Shown piece by piece: positions 60,066 through 64,000 of a stretch of 64,000 nucleotides of DNA. The notes under the pieces were generated by a model. It had not been told where the DNA came from, ran no database searches, and saw only the letters and a list, made by a program, of their open reading frames with translations. Source of the stretch: Amycolatopsis solani (GTDB lineage Bacteria > Actinomycetota > Actinomycetes > Mycobacteriales > Pseudonocardiaceae); the NCBI RefSeq assembly GCF_033441515.1, contig NZ_JAWQJT010000002.1, positions 372,001-436,000 on the forward strand. Reading direction: 5' to 3'. A program made the position numbers and the translations under genes. Position 1 is the stretch's first letter. Each line of letters opens with the position of its first letter.

Positions 60066-61910
60066 GTGTGCGACACGACGATTGCGTTCATGGGAGCCAC
60101 CGAAGGAACGACGCTGCACGAACTGATCGCCGCGCAGACGCGGGCGGCCCCGTCGAAGATCGCGGTCACCGGGCCGGACGGCGACCTCACCTACGCCGAA
60201 CTGGAGCACCGGGCGGAGCAGGTGGCCGTGCGGCTCGCGGCACTCGGCGCCGGACCGGATCGCCCGGTGGGTCTCCTGGTGCCCCGGTCGGCGGCGATGA
60301 TCGCGGGCATGCTGGGCATCCTGCGGGCGGGCGGTGCCTACCTCCCGCTCGACCCCGAACTGCCCGGATCCCGGCTCGCCGCCTTGCTTTCCGCCGCGGG
60401 CGCGGTCGCCGTCGTGACGACGCCGGAGCTGGCGGACCGGGTCGCCGGGCGGCCCGTCGTCGTACTGGGGGAGGACGGCGGTGAACCGGGGCCGGCCCGG
60501 CCGCCCACCCCGGGGTCGGCGTTGTGCTACGTGCTTTTCACGTCGGGTTCGACCGGCACGCCCAAGGCCGTCGCCGTCGAGCACCGCCAGTACGTCCACT
60601 ACCTGGACGGGCTCGCCGAGCGGATCGAGCCGGGGTGGTCGTGGGCGCTGCTGTCGACGTTCTCCGCGGACCTGGGCAGCACCAACGTCTTCGGCGCGCT
60701 GACCACCGGCGGCCGGCTGCACGTGCTCTCCCGCGAACAAGCGGTCGACGCCCAGGCGCTCGCGGACTACTTCGCGCGCCACCGGATCGACGCGGTGAAG
60801 CTCGTCCCGAGCCACCTCGCCGCACTGGCCGGCGTGGACGGCGCCGCCGTCGCCGGGGTGCTGCCGCGGCGCCTGCTGATCTGCGCGGGCGAACCGCTGA
60901 CGCCCGGCCTGGTGCGCCGCGTCCGGGCCGCCCGGCCGGACCTGGCCGTGGAAAACCACTACGGGCCCACCGAAACCACGGTCTCGATGCTCGCTTACCC
61001 GGTACCGGAGGAGGTGCCCGAGACGATCCCGCTCGGCCGCCCGTTCCGCGGGGTGCGCGTGCACGTCCTCGGGCCGGACCACGAGCCGGTGCCCGACGGC
61101 GTCACCGGGACGCTCGGCATCACCGGCGGCAACCTGGCCCGCGGTTACCTCGGCGCGCCCGCCGCCACCGCCGCCGCGTTCACGCCCGGCCCCGGCGGGG
61201 AGCGGGTGTACGAGACCGGTGACCTGGTGCGGCGGCTGCCCGGCGGGGACCTGGAGTTCGTCGGGCGCGGCGACGACCAGGTCAAGATCATGGGCTACCG
61301 CGTCGAACCCGGCGAGGTCGCCGCGGTCCTGGACCGCCACCCCGGCGTGGGGCAGGCGGTCGTCGTGCCGCACGGCAGCGGCGGCGAACGACGGCTGGCG
61401 GGTTACGTGACGGGATCCGATGTCACAGCAACGGAATTACGAGCGTTCGCCGCGGACCTGCTGCCCGAGCACATGGTCCCGTCGGCCATCGTCGTGCTGG
61501 ACGCGTTGCCGCTGAACGGGAACGGCAAGATCGACCGGGCCGCGCTCCCGGATCCGTTCGCCGGGCGGGCGGCGGACCGGATCGCGCCCGGCACCGGCCC
61601 GGCCGAGCAGGTCGCCGCCGCCTGGGCCGCGGTCCTCGGCCACGACAACGTGGGCCCGCACGACAACTTCTTCGACATCGGCGGCACTTCGCTGCTGCTG
61701 ATGCGGCTGCGGGCCCGGCTGGTCCAGACCTTGGAACGGGAGATCTCGATGGTCACGCTCTTCCGCAACCCCACCGTGCACCTGCTGGTGCAGCACCTCG
61801 AAGCGGCCGACGCCCCGGCGGCGGAGCCCGGCGACGGCCGCGGCCGCAGCCGGCTGACCGCGGCCGCGCGCGACCGCCGCCGCGCCGCCATGAGCGGGGG
61901 CGAGCGATGA
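60066..61910 (+). CDS. NRPS A-T protein feeding the PKS
   Basis: GTG 60066 gives 614 residues; ATG 60090 is equally possible. The A domain is at about 20-500 with LTYAEL, LFTSGSTGTPKA, YGPTETT, YETGD, and NGKIDRAAL. The T domain is at about 520-585 (FFDIGGTSLLLM). A C domain is absent. The A4 region reads STFSADLGSTNVF instead of the usual FDxSVxE pattern, so substrate codes do not transfer simply. A TTA codon occurs at 61437. Its stop overlaps the PKS start (ATGA), so the residue it loads is the likely substrate of the downstream KS. Confidence 0.9.
   Translation: MCDTTIAFMGATEGTTLHELIAAQTRAAPSKIAVTGPDGDLTYAELEHRAEQVAVRLAALGAGPDRPVGLLVPRSAAMIAGMLGILRAGGAYLPLDPELPGSRLAALLSAAGAVAVVTTPELADRVAGRPVVVLGEDGGEPGPARPPTPGSALCYVLFTSGSTGTPKAVAVEHRQYVHYLDGLAERIEPGWSWALLSTFSADLGSTNVFGALTTGGRLHVLSREQAVDAQALADYFARHRIDAVKLVPSHLAALAGVDGAAVAGVLPRRLLICAGEPLTPGLVRRVRAARPDLAVENHYGPTETTVSMLAYPVPEEVPETIPLGRPFRGVRVHVLGPDHEPVPDGVTGTLGITGGNLARGYLGAPAATAAAFTPGPGGERVYETGDLVRRLPGGDLEFVGRGDDQVKIMGYRVEPGEVAAVLDRHPGVGQAVVVPHGSGGERRLAGYVTGSDVTATELRAFAADLLPEHMVPSAIVVLDALPLNGNGKIDRAALPDPFAGRAADRIAPGTGPAEQVAAAWAAVLGHDNVGPHDNFFDIGGTSLLLMRLRARLVQTLEREISMVTLFRNPTVHLLVQHLEAADAPAAEPGDGRGRSRLTAAARDRRRAAMSGGER
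61437..61439 (+). promoter_or_regulatory. Rare TTA leucine codon in the third NRPS gene
   Basis: Codon 458 is TTA, in frame. It is the second such codon in this cluster; it strengthens the case for growth-phase control by a bldA-type tRNA. Confidence 0.55.
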
Positions 61911-64000
61911 CGGGGGAGCCGACCGGGCTCGAGATCGCCGTGGTGGGCATGGCGGGCCGCTTCCCCGGCGCGGATTCCGTCGGGCGGTTCTGGGAAAACG
62001 TGCTCGACGGCGGCGAGCAGACCACGGCGTTCACCGCCGACGAGGCGATCGCCGCCGGGGTGGCGCCGGACGTGGCCCGGCGTCCCGGCTACCGGCACGT
62101 CCACGGCGTGCTCGACGGCGTCGAGCACTTCGACAACGGGCTCTTCGGGTACACGCCCCGTGACTCCGCCCTGCTCGATCCGCAGCAGCGCATCTTCCTC
62201 GAATGCGCCTGGGCCGCGATGGAAGACGCGGGGTACGCGCCGCGCACCGAAGGCGCGCCGGTCGGTGTCTACGCGAGCGTCAGCCAGAACGCCTACCTGC
62301 TTTCGCACGTGCTGAAGACGCCGGGGGCGCTGGACCACACCAGCCCGCAGGAGTTCCTGCTCGCCACCGAAAAGGACATGCTGGCGGCGCGCGTCTCCTA
62401 CCACCTCGACCTGCGCGGGCCCAGCCTGAGCGTGCAGGCTTCCTGCTCGTCTTCCCTGGTCTCCGTGCACATGGCCTGCCAGGCGCTGATCGCGGGCGAG
62501 TGCGAAATGGCGCTGGCCGGCGGCGTCACCGTCCACGTGCCCCAGTACGAGGGGTACGAGTACACGACCGGTTCGGTGTTCTCCTCGACCGGGCACTGCC
62601 TGCCCTTCGACGCCCGCGCCGACGGGACGGTCTTCGGCAACGGCGTCGGCGTGGTCGTCCTCAAGCCGTTGGCGGACGCGCTGGCCGACCACGACACGGT
62701 CCACGCCGTCATCCTCGGCTCGGCGGTCAACAACGACGGCGCGCGGCGGATGAGCTTCACCGCGCCCGGCGTCGACGGGCAGGTGCGGGTCATCCGCGCC
62801 GCGCACCGCGTCGCGGGGGTGGACCCGAGCACCATCACCTACATGGAGACGCACGGGACGGGCACGTCCCTCGGCGACCCGATCGAGTTCGAGGCGCTGA
62901 CCGAGGCGTTCGGCGGCGACGGCCCGCCGTGCACGCTCGGCACCCTGAAGGCGCAGGTCGGCCACCTCTCCGGGGCGGCGGGCATCGCGGGCCTGATCAA
63001 GACGGTGCTGGCGCTGGAGCACGGCGTGCTGCCGCCGAGCAGGCACTTCACCCGGCCGAACCCCGACATCGACCTCGACGGCAGCCGGTTCCGGCTGTCC
63101 ACCGAACCCGTGCCGTGGGAGGGGCACCGGCGCGCGGCGATCAGCTCCTTCGGCATCGGCGGGACGAACGCGCACATGGTGCTGGAAGCGCCGCCGGTCC
63201 CGGCGCCCGGCTCGCCGAGCGGCCGCGCGTACGAAGTGCTGCCGCTGTCCGCCCGCGAGGACGAGCCGCTGTTCGCCCTCGCCGCCCGCCTGCGGGAGCA
63301 CCTCGAGGACCGGCCTGACGCCGGACTCGCCGACATCGCCGCCACGCTGCAGAGCGGCCGCACGCCGCTGCGCCGCCGGGTGGCGGTGGCGGTCCCGGAC
63401 CTCGGGTCGGCGATCGACGCGCTGGCCGCCGTGCGCCCGGCGACCGTGGACGCCCGCGACCGCCGGGTGGTCTTCATGTTCCCCGGGCAGGGCGCGCAAC
63501 GGGCCGGCATGGGCCGGGCGCTGTACGAGACCGAGGAGACGTTCCGCGGCTGGATCGACGCCGCGGACGAGCGGCTGGACTTCGATCTGCGCGGCTTGCT
63601 GTACGCCGGCGACCCGGCCGAGAACGCGAAGGTGCTGGCCCGGACCGCCTACACCCAGCCCGCGCTCTTCGCCGTCGAACACGCGCTGGCGCGGCTGTGG
63701 ACCGAGCTCGGGCTGGGGCCGTCGGCGATGATCGGGCACAGCGTCGGGGAGTACGTGGCCGCGACCCTCGCGGGCTGCTTCGAGTTCGGGACCGCGCTCG
63801 ACCTCGTCGCCGAGCGGGCCCGGCTGATGCAGGAGCAGCCGCCTGGCGCGATGCTGAGCGTCAACCTGCCGGCCGACGAGGTGTTCCCGGTGCTGGACGG
63901 CGACCTCGCGGTCGCGGCGGTGAACGGGCCCGCGCTCTGCGCCGTGTCCGGCCCGGTGGCCGCCGTGGCGGCGCTGGAGGAGCGGCTGCGGGCGGACGGC
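61907..64000 (+). CDS. Type I polyketide synthase, KS-AT (3' end outside the window)
   Basis: About 698 residues are visible from ATG 61907 (ATGA overlap). The ketosynthase is at about 10-430: active Cys180 in QASCSSSL (instead of the usual TACSSSL), His316 in METHGTGTSLGD and His353 in GHLSGAAG, so it should be functional. The acyltransferase starts at about 520: GQGAQ, then Ser612 in GHSVGEYVAA. The motif that separates malonyl from methylmalonyl enzymes lies beyond the edge. It would extend the peptide from the A-T protein by one C2/C3 unit, giving a peptide-polyketide hybrid. Confidence 0.92.
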   Translation, partial: MTGEPTGLEIAVVGMAGRFPGADSVGRFWENVLDGGEQTTAFTADEAIAAGVAPDVARRPGYRHVHGVLDGVEHFDNGLFGYTPRDSALLDPQQRIFLECAWAAMEDAGYAPRTEGAPVGVYASVSQNAYLLSHVLKTPGALDHTSPQEFLLATEKDMLAARVSYHLDLRGPSLSVQASCSSSLVSVHMACQALIAGECEMALAGGVTVHVPQYEGYEYTTGSVFSSTGHCLPFDARADGTVFGNGVGVVVLKPLADALADHDTVHAVILGSAVNNDGARRMSFTAPGVDGQVRVIRAAHRVAGVDPSTITYMETHGTGTSLGDPIEFEALTEAFGGDGPPCTLGTLKAQVGHLSGAAGIAGLIKTVLALEHGVLPPSRHFTRPNPDIDLDGSRFRLSTEPVPWEGHRRAAISSFGIGGTNAHMVLEAPPVPAPGSPSGRAYEVLPLSAREDEPLFALAARLREHLEDRPDAGLADIAATLQSGRTPLRRRVAVAVPDLGSAIDALAAVRPATVDARDRRVVFMFPGQGAQRAGMGRALYETEETFRGWIDAADERLDFDLRGLLYAGDPAENAKVLARTAYTQPALFAVEHALARLWTELGLGPSAMIGHSVGEYVAATLAGCFEFGTALDLVAERARLMQEQPPGAMLSVNLPADEVFPVLDGDLAVAAVNGPALCAVSGPVAAVAALEERLRADG

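Overview
The window is very GC-rich, has strong third-position G/C bias, uses many GTG starts and ATGA/GTGA overlaps, and carries SARP-type regulators, Tat-exported proteins and NRPS/PKS genes. This points to a filamentous actinomycete. The families of perfect intergenic hairpins (TCGTGAGTG...CACTCACGA and GAATGACTCATTC...GAATGAGTCATTC) look to me like those of Amycolatopsis or a close relative, but that genus call is recollection and not proof. I see no rRNA, tRNA, CRISPR array, transposase or integrase.

Region 1 (1-10,948, + strand) is a sugar-oxidation and uptake locus. It holds the 3' part of a sugar ABC-transporter binding protein, a Gfo/Idh/MocA oxidoreductase, two xylose-isomerase-like TIM barrels (one Tat-exported), a Tat-exported two-domain laccase-like copper oxidase, a very large secreted ThuA/glucose-dehydrogenase-like/PKD/DUF1080 protein, and a secreted cupredoxin with four Ig-like repeats. 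The last two share a C-terminal module. Long perfect hairpins separate the units. The set fits extracellular oxidation and cleavage of (keto-)glycosides, with cytoplasmic processing.

Region 2 (10,961-17,653, - strand) holds a pair of overlapping unrecognised genes, one with four C-terminal membrane segments, followed by a SARP/NB-ARC/TPR regulator. The regulator is divergent from region 3. The 59 bp between them contain three perfect TGTCGAC heptamers at 11-bp pitch, a classic SARP-type operator layout.

Region 3 (17,713-36,516, + strand, 17 genes, mostly overlapping by 1-4 bp) is a contractile phage-tail-like injection system. It encodes a sheath, a tube candidate, a hub/spike, a PAAR-like tip, gp25, a gpJ/gp6-like wedge and a large second wedge. 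Embedded in it are two large unrecognised proteins, one carrying a PD-(D/E)XK-like nuclease signature. At its 3' end sit a Lys/Glu-rich coiled protein, a degenerate ATP-grasp-like protein with a duplicated palindrome-bearing tail, an intact ATP-grasp ligase and a 2OG-Fe(II) oxygenase. I see no capsid, terminase, portal, lysis gene or AAA+ ATPase. The combination of a tail-like particle, a candidate nuclease cargo and a peptide-ligase/hydroxylase pair is the strongest candidate here for an undescribed system.

Region 4 (36,518-51,662) is mixed. It has a LysR regulator divergent from an alpha/beta hydrolase and an SDR, a DUF4288 protein, an M20 peptidase/membrane protein/amino-acid permease operon, three secreted proteins (metzincin, small Cys protein, NlpC/P60-like), a membrane XRE regulator with a ricin-like outer domain, a second SARP regulator, and a large gluzincin-like protease with DUF4214 repeats.

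Region 5 (51,965-64,000) is the start of a hybrid NRPS-PKS cluster: A-T-C, A-T-C (predicted Thr), A-T, then KS-AT running off the end, with a third SARP regulator inserted in the opposite direction. Two TTA codons, in the first and third NRPS genes, suggest bldA-type developmental control.
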